From NCBI RefSeq assembly GCF_010093595.1, contig NW_022985455.1:553532-617531 (forward strand): DNA of 64,000 nt. Direction: 5' to 3'. Shown in pieces: positions 55,727 to 64,000 of the stretch (position 1 is the stretch's first letter; every line of letters starts with the position of its first letter). The notes beneath the pieces are model-generated. The model ran no database searches. It was given only the letters and a program-made list of their open reading frames with translations, and was not told where the DNA came from. The DNA is from Mytilinidion resinicola. Taxonomy: Eukaryota > Ascomycota > Dothideomycetes > Mytilinidiales > Mytilinidiaceae. The translations under genes and the position numbers were made by a program.

Positions 55727-57581
55727 ATGCCCATTCCCGATGACGAGGGCGACGGCATTTTTACACTTACGAACCGGAGCGCGATAAGATCGTGGTACAG
55801 GCCAGACTCAGATACCCAGTACGTGCACCTTATTACCTAGAAGGCATTCGCGACTGAGACATGGTAGGCCGAAGGACATAGCGCAGGAAGCATACGAAGA
55901 TGCGAAGAAATTCGTGGAAACGGAGCTCCGACACAACGGGAAGGCGAAGGATATACTGCAAGGAATCACTAGCATGAAAGACGTGATAGACGTGGTAGAG
56001 AAAGCAAAGGAGCGGTACGAAAAGGACACAGCCGAAAATACTGTCGTCTTGGGATGGCTGGACAAGTTCTCTGGGACGATCTTGTACTACAGCAACGTTT
56101 TGGATTGTTTGGCCCAGCATCATCCGGAATACCTGTGTTTGGCGTGGGGATCTGTCAAATTTGTCCTTCAGGTAAGCTTGGTTAGGCCAGAAGAAAGGGT
56201 GTATTCAACTCTGCCTAACAATAGTTCCACAGGGCATCCTGAACTATAGCGAGTTGGTTGTGGAGTTTGCGAAAGCTCTCGCCAGTATTGGCGAAGCATT
56301 ACGGCAGACAAAGCTGAGCGCAGAGTTGTTTAAGACGGATAACATGCAAGGGGCGCTAACGCGTCTATACGCTCATATTATCCTGTTCTTGCAGCAGGCT
56401 GTGGAATGGTACAACAAGGGACGTGCTGCGCGTGCCTTCTCGGCGGTCTTCAAGCCTTACAAGCTCAAGTATCAGGACACGGTCGAGCAAATCAGGCTCT
56501 GTGCAGGAACGGTCAACGATATCGCCAGTGCCGCCAGCCGAGCCGAAGTCCGGGATATCCACATCATTCTGCAATTGATGCGAGGAGAGATAAAACGGAG
56601 GGATGAAAAGCTGCAAACAATGCAACTGGAGCTTAAAGAAAGACAAGCTAGAGTGGAGGAGTCGGTGTCAAATGTGCTCCAAGTCGCGACCAGTAAGTGG
56701 TGGTATCGATGACGGAAGAGACCACACTAACTGGAAAACTAGGTCACAAGACCATCACTGAAAGCATTCATCTCGATGTACTCGACATCAAGCCTCGGAT
56801 TTACGAGATCGAATTCTCTCAGATATTATCGGTCCTCAAACCCAGGACGTGTCCCGACGAAATGCTTTATAAAGTGCTATCCATATCCAGTCGATCGCAG
56901 TCTCAAATGATGCAGCCCAAAGAACTTATGAGTCTGCTAAACGCCCTCGGAAGTTGGATATCTGTCGAAGGGTCTTCGCTTTTCCTGGTGAAAGTTGGTC
57001 CTCGTGCTGGGGCCAAAGCAAAAGAGTTCGCCGCAGATGTCATCAAACTCCTCCGGGAAAGGTCCCTCCATGTTGTCTGGAATATTTCCCCTCTAGTTCC
57101 CGGGAGCGGTCTCCCTTCTTTAGCAGAAGTGCTTCGAGGTCTAGTCTTTCAATTGTTGAGACAGAACTCCACGCTTCTTCACAATCATCTTCAAGAACTA
57201 AACTTTGCGAAATTTGCAGCAGACCATACAGACGCAGAGTGGGAAGATATGCTGCAAAAAGTGTTCTCTAGGCTGTCGAATTACTTTGTTGTTGTAGAAG
57301 CACAGGATCTCTTCGCAGCAAATAAAGAAGACGAAACGTGGGCAACGTCGTTCCTTCAGATGTTCCAAGGGTTTGTAGATCATGTTGCAAAGACAGGCAA
57401 TTCGCTGAAGGTCCTGGTTGTGGGATATGATACCACGTACTCCCTGCTCCGAGATTCCGAATGTAAGAATCGAATCTCTTCGGTTATCCAGCGGCCTGCT
57501 GTCACACCGGTGCGCTCAAGGCGCCTTCGAAATTGGACAAAGAGAAATCATGGCTGGCAGCGTCTACAGGCAAAGTTTTAA
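55727..57581 (+). CDS. DUF7708-type NLR-like N-terminal protein
   Basis: About 564 residues in four exons: 55727-55818, 55868-56171, 56233-56692, 56743-57581; the three introns have GT-AG ends and frame-preserving phases. The N-terminal half (QPKDIAQEAYEDAKKFVETE, HHPEYLCLAWGSVKFVLQG, LYAHIILFLQQAVEWYNKG) matches the helical DUF7708 domain found at the N-terminus of fungal NLR and ankyrin-repeat proteins. A coiled-coil follows (EEKLQTMQLELKERQ-like). The part after residue 330 contains SSLFLVKVGPRAGAKAKEF then LPSLAEVLRGLVFQLLRQN. It has the layout of an NTPase region but no Walker A Gly-Lys-Ser/Thr. There are no repeats. The last 25 residues look frame-exhausted, so a missed intron near 57500 is possible. 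Confidence 0.75.
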
Positions 57582-57831
57582 TAACTTATTCTTAGTATAC
57601 AATTCTTGGACAAGAACCTTTTGGCATATGAGCGCTGCACCTTTCGTTGCTTCTTCGATGTATTTTATAATACCCCAAAGCTCTCTCCTTTCGTGTCATA
57701 CGAAGGCTCTATGGTGATCCATATGGCATTCCACATAGCATATGATATCGTCTTGCCCTCTTATATTGAAACTCTAATAGTACCTCGACACGGAAAAAGT
57801 AGTTGTCTAGATTACAAACGAGTCGTTGCAT

Positions 57832-58617
57832 TCATTTCGGATCAAGCGAGAGAGATGTCTGATTGCGTCTCTTGGCCAGTGTCGAACTATCAACAGCAAG
57901 AAGTCGGCATTTATAGCGGGCTCCGTCTCCAGTAGTCATATCTTGTGATATTGTATACTTGTTGAACAACCCGCGTGGCTTCGAGACTAGTAATAGAAGC
58001 CCTCGGGTTTCCTCATCCCAGTTCGCCCAATTGATATCTCTGTCTCCGGGAACCGGGGATCGCAAGGGAGAGTTTGAGCTTTGGTCGGAGTATGATTCGT
58101 TGGAATCGGAGTATTCCTGGGCGAACAAATAACCTTCGGGGTCTCTCACGGTGCACTTTTTCTTGGTCTTTTTCTTAATCTTGGAGCCCTCATCGCCGAG
58201 AACGACAGTGTCTGCTTCGCTCGAGCTTTTTTCTGTGACTATCCCTGCTGGCGCTTTTCTCTTCGCTGCATGTTTAGCTGCGGAGAGGGCTTTGTGAACT
58301 GGGTGAGAGACCTCAAAGTCACTGGCATTCACCGGAGGCGATGCAGATAGCGGGGGGAGATTCTTCGGTTTCGTGGCCGGGGCAACAGCGGGTCGGGACT
58401 TGACTATTTTCTCCTGTGATGAACCGCCTTTCACGGTAGTTTTGGCTTTCTGTCGAGGAGTCAAATCGGAGGAGTCCTCAGTTGCCTTTGGTTGAGGGTC
58501 CGGCGTCTCGCCTTCCCGTGCTATCTCCTCCGCTCTTGACCGTGCCCACTGCTCCTGGTCCCATTTTTTCCTAACTTCTAGGGTTCCCTTTGACTTCAAG
58601 CTCTGCAGTTCGTGCAT
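57832..58617 (-). CDS. Basic disordered protein or 3' exon of C2H2 gene
   Basis: 261 residues from ATG 58617 (MHELQSLKSKGTLEVRKKW). Low-complexity, Lys/Ser-rich, with a basic run KIKKKTKKKCTVRDPEG and a C-terminal NWANWDEETRGLLLLVSKPRG. No domain recognised. It could instead be the last exon of the zinc-finger gene: an intron from about 58725 (weak donor GTGGAA) to 58624 (CCAG, with a CCTAAT branch site) would join the two in phase. It is antisense to the 3' flank of the DUF7708 gene. Confidence 0.5.
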   Translation of the reverse strand: MHELQSLKSKGTLEVRKKWDQEQWARSRAEEIAREGETPDPQPKATEDSSDLTPRQKAKTTVKGGSSQEKIVKSRPAVAPATKPKNLPPLSASPPVNASDFEVSHPVHKALSAAKHAAKRKAPAGIVTEKSSSEADTVVLGDEGSKIKKKTKKKCTVRDPEGYLFAQEYSDSNESYSDQSSNSPLRSPVPGDRDINWANWDEETRGLLLLVSKPRGLFNKYTISQDMTTGDGARYKCRLLAVDSSTLAKRRNQTSLSLDPK

Positions 58618-58702
58618 CGGCACTGGTATGGGTAGGTCGCGAGCACTATATTAGGCCGTACTAATGGGGTCTAAAGCGGTTGTGAAATAACCTGGCGGTT
58701 GA

Positions 58703-59679
58703 TCACATCGAGCGCACTCTTCCACCCTCAAGCTCCCATGAGCACATGGGACATCTGTTCACTCCATTTTCTTCATCGTGCTGTTTCCGCATCGGTGCCT
58801 TTGCAGGCAGGTCGCTAGCCTGGTTATGGTAGAGCGTGCCAACACCTCCTGGAGTGGGCGTGTAGTACCCGGGCGGCTGGTTTGCAAAAGAGTTGAAGGA
58901 GAAGCTGTTTGGGTCGAGCAGCGACGGGCTGAAGCGCCATGAATCGTGGGATCCCCGAGGAGTCGGGTCCTTGATATCTTCGTCATTGTCATGCGGTTTG
59001 ATACTTGCAGGACGAGAGGGTAGAATATCCTCGTCGACATGCACGGTTTGCGCATGACGACAGAGGCTATCGAGTCGTGAGAAGCGGCGGCCACAGTGGC
59101 ACTGGAATGGCCTCTCGCTAGTATGTTTCCTATGAGACATTAGCAAAATGCCAGATTTATCACTCGGGCCAACTGTGTGCTGTACTGTATATGCCTAGCC
59201 AAATGTTCGCTCCTTGTGAACGACAGATTACAAGGAGGGAAATCCGTGCAGTAGAAGCGTGGATTTCCCTTCATGTCCCCAGGACGCGCCTGCGCCTCTC
59301 TGATGCTCTCATTGATGCACTTGACTGCATCTTCAGCTGCCTTTGATGGAGAGTCGTATTCCTCGGCGTCCTGGGTTCTCTGCTTCAACGTTGCCTGCAT
59401 TTTGCGCAAGGCTTCCATTAGCTCCGGGGGCACATTTTTTCCGGCATTCCGACGCTGGTCTATCAACTCAATGAGTTTCGTCGTCTCATCATGGTTCTCG
59501 ACGTGTTTCAAAAGATCCGGCATGAACTTCGTGCCTTGTGCGGGCTGGGAGCTCGAGGTAGGTTCTGCATATGAAGCTGCAGTTGACTCATAGTCTGGCC
59601 ATCCGGAGGCTGCTGTCCTGGCTGGCTCCGGAATGACGTTGAGGGAGTTGTCTCCGGCCCGATACTCCATTCTTGCCAT
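58703..59679 (-). CDS. C2H2 zinc-finger transcription factor
   Basis: Exon 1 59679-59186, intron 59185-59130 (GTACAG...ATAG, splitting the finger linker), exon 2 59129-58703. The two fingers read [20 protein letters not shown], then [11 protein letters not shown], then [19 protein letters not shown]. The second finger is the Cys-x-Cys type typical of fungal C2H2 regulators and the linker is canonical apart from Gln for Arg. Upstream is a helical, Gln/Glu-rich region ([26 protein letters not shown]). Exon 2 ends after [16 protein letters not shown] unless it splices onward (see the adjacent gene). The ATG at 59679 is the first solid one; a start farther upstream would need an unseen exon. DNA target unknown. 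Confidence 0.75.
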
Positions 59680-60076
59680 GCCCAGGACGGGATATGGTAT
59701 ACTGGCGCGGCATCCAAACGGGATCTCTTCCCCAGCACCTGCAGTAAACTGGCCTTCTGCGGCCCACCATCTGCATGCTTGTCCCGAGCCCAAAGGACAC
59801 TCGGATTGTCTTTGGCAGAGCGGGGTCTTAGAGCCGCCAGCCTTGCTTTGGGTGGCTCTGCAACGGACTCAATTTCGAGTCACTGAAGTTCTATCCGCAG
59901 TGAAAGAGGGAAATACGTGATACTTCGAAGCTGGTATGTAAGAGTTGTTGAGTGTTCGAGTGATAATGGCAATGGGTTGCAGAGAGATGCGACGACGTCG
60001 ATGTGGCTGAGCTGGGGCTGGGCCGGGATGGCTGACGCTATTCTGAAATCAGACTAGATTTTCAATATCCTGGTTA
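59680..60076. other. Intergenic, left flank of transposon
   Basis: About 400 bp, likely the C2H2 promoter. It ends at a TA (60075-60076) that is the target duplication of the pogo element. Confidence 0.5.
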
Positions 60077-61916
60077 ACGTATTCCACAAGCGAGCCGTCC
60101 ACCCAAGCGAGCCGTCCACTTCATCACAAAAACGCGACGCGTCAACTTCCAACCACCATGCGTCGACAACACAACGTGCAATCAATACAAAATGAAGGTC
60201 GAATATGCATGGCTATCGCAGCAATCAATCAGCAGCAATTTAAAAGCGAACGGCGCGCTATTACGACATATAACGTACCCAGAAGCACACTTCGAGATCG
60301 ACGCGCTGGAACGACCCCACGACGCGATTCTGAGCCTAATTCGAAGAAGCTTTCCAAGCTGGAGGAATCAGTTGTTGTTCAACATATACTCGACCTGGAT
60401 TCGCGAGGATTTCCGCCTAACCTGCATGCTGTACGAGAGATGGCCAACAAATTGCTCGCCGAGCGCGCCGCCGGCCACGTTGGCAAGAACTGGCCAGAGA
60501 ACTTTGTTAAGCAAACACCTAAGCTTAAAACATAATTTAATTAAAAGTATAATTATTAGAGAGCTTTATATAAGGATCTAAAGGTAATTAGTAATTAGTT
60601 TAAGCTTATACGCAATATAAAAGCAAAGTATAGTATTCTAGATAAAAATATATATAACTTTAATAAAGCTAGCTTCTAAATAGGTGTTATTTTAACTAGT
60701 ATAGTTATAATAGGCTTTAAGCGGTGTAATTATCTAAAATTAATATAGCCAGGTAATTATAAATAGATAATAATAATTTAAGAAGTTAATACTTATAAAT
60801 AAGCTATCCCGCTATTTATTATTTTTTTAGGTAAGTACTACCTTTCTATATAGTATAAAAGTAATAATATACTACTAAACTAGGTTATAGTAGTAAGTAA
60901 TAATAGCTAGATAATAAATAAGCTTAGTATTACCTAGCTATAGTATTTTAATAAGTATATAAAGGATTATACTATAGGTATATATTAGCTACTAATTATT
61001 AATAGCTATAAAAGCTACTATTTACTTAAATTTAAAAAAATTTATAAGGAAAATAATATTATTACTTTCTATATACTAGTATATTTATTATACTTACTAT
61101 AGCTGCTTAATATTAGCTACTTTATACTATTAAAAAAGGTATACAGGCGCTAAATTAAGGACTTAATATACTACTATATTAACTATATTATAAAACTAAA
61201 GTTTTTACTAGTATTTAAAGCAGCCTTTTATAATTTAATTATAAAGAATAATATTTATATAGGCTTTTAAAGTGCAGGCCTTATATTACTTAATCTAGAA
61301 GTAGTACTTTTAAAGCTTAATATTTAGCTTTATATACTATTACCTTCTGCTATAGTAAAGGCTTAATAGAAATTAAAAATACTAAGCAACGCTTATAAGC
61401 TAGGCTTTTAATTAGCTTTAATTTATAATTATATTTAAAAGTATTAAAATAGCTCGCCTATAGTAATTTTTAATACGCTTAGCAGCCTTTTTAAAGGTGC
61501 TATAATAATAATATATTAAGCTATACTACTATATAATATAGTTACTAGCCTTTAAAAGGTAAATAAAGCTACTATAAAGTATAAAGCGCGCAAAAAAAAG
61601 TGGATTTAAAAAGAAAAAACTTTAATAATAGAAGCAGGCTTTTAAATAGCTATTTAAAAGCTTAATAAAAACGCCTAAAGTAAAAAGTAGTAAGGCAGAG
61701 CAGATTTTAGTAAAAGCGCGCAGCGCTATAAACGCTGCAGTAAGCTAGGGTATAATATTTATATATATAAAAATAATATAGAGGTTACTATAGATTAGGC
61801 TATAAGTTATATATAGTTAATATCTATTAGTATTATAGAGCAATTAACGTTTAAGGCCGGTTTTTATAATAAAGTAGACGGCTTACTTAGGTAGACGGCT
61901 CGCTTATAGAATACGT
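60077..61916 (+). mobile_element. pogo/Fot1-type DNA transposon, RIP-degraded
   Basis: 1840 bp, flanked by TA on both sides (60075-60076 and 61917-61918). The terminal inverted repeats begin ACGTATTC and extend at least 55 bp; within them are two GCGAGCCGT-type subrepeats. Relative to the 5' repeat, the 3' repeat differs almost only by C-to-T (and one G-to-A) changes. The first 450 bp have normal composition and encode the transposase N-terminus. From about 60525 onward the sequence is extremely AT-rich. The transposase frame can be followed past the stop at 60533-60535 without indels: in the same frame at 60653-60667 an expected YNFDE site reads YNF-Asn-Lys (AAT AAA), losing the first catalytic Asp. 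Confidence 0.92.
60158..60535 (+). pseudogene. pogo/Fot1 transposase, N-terminal remnant
   Basis: A 125-codon frame with a psq-type helix-turn-helix (AITTYNVPRSTLRDRRAG, with ARRDSEPNSKKL-like linker) followed by the CENP-B-type HTH (LEESVVVQHILDLDSRGFPP, MANKLL, VGKNWPENFV). This is the usual DNA-binding half of Fot1-type transposases. It stops at TAA 60533 just where the C-terminal DDE part would begin. That part is present but RIP-mutated. Codon use is normal. Nonautonomous now. Confidence 0.88.
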
Positions 61917-61956
61917 TAATAGAAGGAAAGAAAAATAAAATATCTTCGTTTACGTA

Positions 61957-63133
61957 ACGTATTCTATAAGCAAGCCGTTTACCTAAGTAAGCTGTCTACT
62001 TTATTATAAAAACCGGCCTTAAACGTTAATTACTTTATAACGCTAATAAATATTAACTATATATAACTTATAGCCTAATTTATAGCAACCTTTATATTAT
62101 TTTTACACGTATAAATATTATACCCTAGCTTACTGCAGCGTTTATAGCACCGCGCGCTTTTGCTAAAATCTACTCTATTTTACTACTTTTTATTTTAGGC
62201 GTTTTTATTAAGCCTTTAAATAGCTATTTAAAAGCCTGCTTCTATTATTAAAGTTTCTTTTTTTTAGATCCGCTTTTTTTTGCGCGCCTTGCGCTTTATA
62301 GCGGCTTTATTTACCTTTTAAAGGCTAGCAACTATATTATATAGTAGTATAGCTTAATATATTATTATTATAGTATTTTTAAAAAGGCTGCTAAGCGTAT
62401 TAAGAATTACTATAGGCGAGCTATTTTAATACTTTTAAATATAATTATAAATTAAAGCTAATTAAAAGCCTAGCTTATAAGTATTACTTAGTATTTTTAA
62501 TTCCTATTAAGCTTCTACTATAGTAGAAGGCAATAGTATATAAAGCTAAATATTAAGCTTTAAAAATACTACTTCTAAATTAAGTAATATAAGGCCTGCA
62601 CCTTAAAAGCCTATATAAATATTACTTTTTATAATTAAGTTATAATATAGTCGGCAAGCTAGTAGGCCATGCAAGCTAGTAGGCCACCCAATTATTAGTG
62701 CGATTTAGACCTTTTAGCACCCTAGCAATCTTAACAATTATAGAATATTCCAGGTTATAACTTAGGATAATAATATCCGTGGTTATTTTAATATTATCTG
62801 TTAATTTTTTAGATCTCTTAATAGCCCTGTTTAGCCGCAGTAAAATGTTGCCTAGTTTTAGCCCCTAAAATCAAGTAATACCTACAATATAATAGGATTA
62901 CGCTGCTATACTGCTCTAAACATTCTCTTAGCTATTAAAATAAGCTAGATAGTATATGCAATCTTAAAGCTATACTTTATATCTCGTAGTTGTTGAGATT
63001 GCTAGGGTGCTAAAAGGTCTAAATCGCACCAAAAATTGGGTGGCCCACTAGCTTGCATGGCCCACTAGCTTGCCGACTACGTTAAAAGGCTGCTTTAAAT
63101 ATTAGTAAAAACTTTAGCTTTATAATATAGTTA
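61957..63133 (-). mobile_element. Inverted partial copy of the pogo element
   Basis: Starts with the same terminus (ACGTATTCTATAAGCAAGCCG, written in the opposite orientation) right after TA at 61955-61956. It reads as the reverse complement of the 3' 740 bp of the first element, to about 63133, interrupted by the MITE at 62650-63077. Composition is also RIP-like. The two elements are tail to tail with a 40 bp spacer. Confidence 0.85.
62650..63077. mobile_element. 428 bp MITE with TA target duplication
   Basis: Terminal inverted repeats of at least 80 bp start GTCGGCAAGCTAGT, contain a tandem pair of GCAAGCTAGT motifs, and reach ACCTTTTAGCACCCTAGCAATC. TA flanks lie at 62648-62649 and 63078-63079. 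No coding capacity. It is inserted inside the inverted pogo copy and is itself less AT-biased at its ends, so it is probably younger than at least part of the RIP. Tc1/mariner/pogo superfamily by TSD. Confidence 0.9.
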
Positions 63134-64000
63134 AAAAGGAACACCAAAATCGTGATTCGACCCGTATTGTCGTACGGGCGTTCCTTTCCGTCTCGTTCGA
63201 ACCGCAAGGCCCGTACGAGAGTGAGAATCACGTTCATTACTGGTGCAGCGGCGTTGCGTCGTGGCTAGAGGTCGTCTTTGGAAACGTCGTCCTCAACGCC
63301 GCCAGAATGGCAGAGTTTTCACGGGTCTTGGCGGCTTGCCACCACCAAACTCGATACCCACAGACAACAGGAAGACAAACAGAGGGCTATCGTCCATAAC
63401 CATCCGACATCCTATTACCTAGGATACCAACCTAGGGCCACACCCAGTGCCTGCATCTGCTGGCAAAGCGATAGGTCTTTATTCTAATAGGATAATAGGA
63501 CACCTCTGTACCGGCCACATTGGAAGCCCTTGTATCTGCAACCCGATAATACCGGAACCAGGAGGACCAGGGAAGTAAGAGCAAGGACAGTGGCGGTTTG
63601 GTTAGTGGACAACAAGGGGCAATAGCTGCGCGGCGTCGAGTTATTGTAGTGACCTTTTGTCTGCAAGACACGGTCGGCCTGTCGTCATAAGAACGTCACA
63701 GGTAACGCGAAGGGGCTGCCAGTGCCCGGGCTGGCGGCCGTGGGGCGTGGTATATAATGGCAGCGACAGTCAGCTCCAGGCCTTCACGGATGCCTGGTGG
63801 ACTCGTAATGGGCGCTGGTGGAATGGGAAGTATGCAGAGTATGCATGCATTCTTCCTATTTTGGTCCTCTCGTGCACGGCTGTACAAGCTCCGGCTTATA
63901 CAGTGCCTCTACATGGCGAGGACGTGGTAGGGAGTATGCGTGCATACTTCCCGTTTTACACGGCTGCGCGGGCTAGGCCTATACAGCACCTCTGCAGAAC
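63134..64000. other. Right flank, transposon-like gene-free sequence
   Basis: About 870 bp of normal-GC sequence with no supported gene. 63147-63233 has partly inverted ends (CGTGATTC...TCGTACGGGC against GCCCGTACGAGAGTGAGAATCACG). 63240-63690 has a look of a solo LTR on the minus strand, but I cannot fix its ends. 63826-64000 is a diverged tandem repeat (listed separately). Confidence 0.4.
63826..64000 (+). repeat. Diverged tandem repeat of about 90-100 bp
   Basis: Two units starting near 63826 and 63931. Both have a GGGA(A)GTATGC start, GCATGCATTCTTCC or GTGCATACTTCCC, then CACGGCTG and TATACAG(T/C)(G/A)CCTCT. The second unit runs to the window edge. Confidence 0.65.

Noticed and set aside
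60540..63130. Possible centromere or other AT-rich landmark
   Set aside because: The AT richness is explained by two RIP-mutated copies of a recognisable pogo element and a nested MITE.
63147..63233. Possible tRNA or separate DNA transposon
   Set aside because: A GTTCGAA motif is present but no cloverleaf forms, and the inverted arms are short and imperfect.
63278..63671. Frames on both strands near the right end
   Set aside because: Short, overlapping and without motifs; the region looks transposon-derived.

Overview
The window reads as nuclear DNA of a filamentous ascomycete (Pezizomycotina, most likely a dothideomycete or close relative). The signs are short spliceosomal introns (mostly about 45-60 nt) with GT-AG ends and CTAAC/CTAAT-type branch sites, fungal-specific families (AspE-type septin, SUR7/PalI membrane protein, Rogdi/Rav2, bifunctional Met1, F-box proteins, DUF7708-type and DUF7025/AAA proteins), and a pogo/Fot1 transposon showing C-to-T decay typical of repeat-induced point mutation (RIP). 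I saw no rRNA, tRNA, CRISPR array or virus-like gene. All exon joins were worked out by hand from reading frame, splice sites and branch sites.

Layout. 0.7-7.6 kb: SLU7 (minus) and the DNA polymerase zeta catalytic subunit REV3 (plus), head to head. 8.0-9.4 kb: an F-box-like gene that does not stay in one frame. 10.8-12.7 kb: AspE-like septin. 14.4-15.3 kb: F-box protein. 15.9-19.2 kb: a short-chain dehydrogenase and a cytochrome P450, convergent, possibly a small metabolic pair. 19.3-22.5 kb: eroded accessory sequence with a broken fungal-specific gene, a truncated phosphotransferase-like fragment beside a foldback, and a 169-residue orphan with a tiny first exon. 23.0-26.5 kb: a PD-(D/E)XK nuclease-like gene and a protein kinase sharing one divergent promoter, plus a small Cys-rich gene. 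26.5-29.3 kb: almost empty.

29.3-50.8 kb is a conserved block: a RING/IBR-like coiled-coil protein, two very large disordered Pro/Gln-rich reading frames that may be one gene, an E2-type protein, a SUR7-like eisosome protein, the RAVE subunit Rogdi/Rav2, and Met1 for siroheme synthesis. 51.4-59.7 kb is accessory again: a bZIP-like pseudogene fused to a Sgf73-like zinc finger, an AAA+ ATPase head to head with a DUF7708 protein, and a C2H2 zinc-finger gene. From 60.1 kb to the end the DNA is transposon-derived: a pogo/Fot1 element that is intact at its 5' end and RIP-destroyed elsewhere, an inverted partial copy, a 428 bp TA-flanked MITE nested in that copy, then gene-free sequence.

Housekeeping genes here cover splicing, translesion synthesis, septation, plasma membrane organisation, V-ATPase assembly and sulfite/nitrite reductase cofactor synthesis. 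The best candidates for something new are the nuclease-kinase divergent pair, the AAA-DUF7708 divergent pair, and the repeat/RIP architecture around 52 kb and 60-63 kb.
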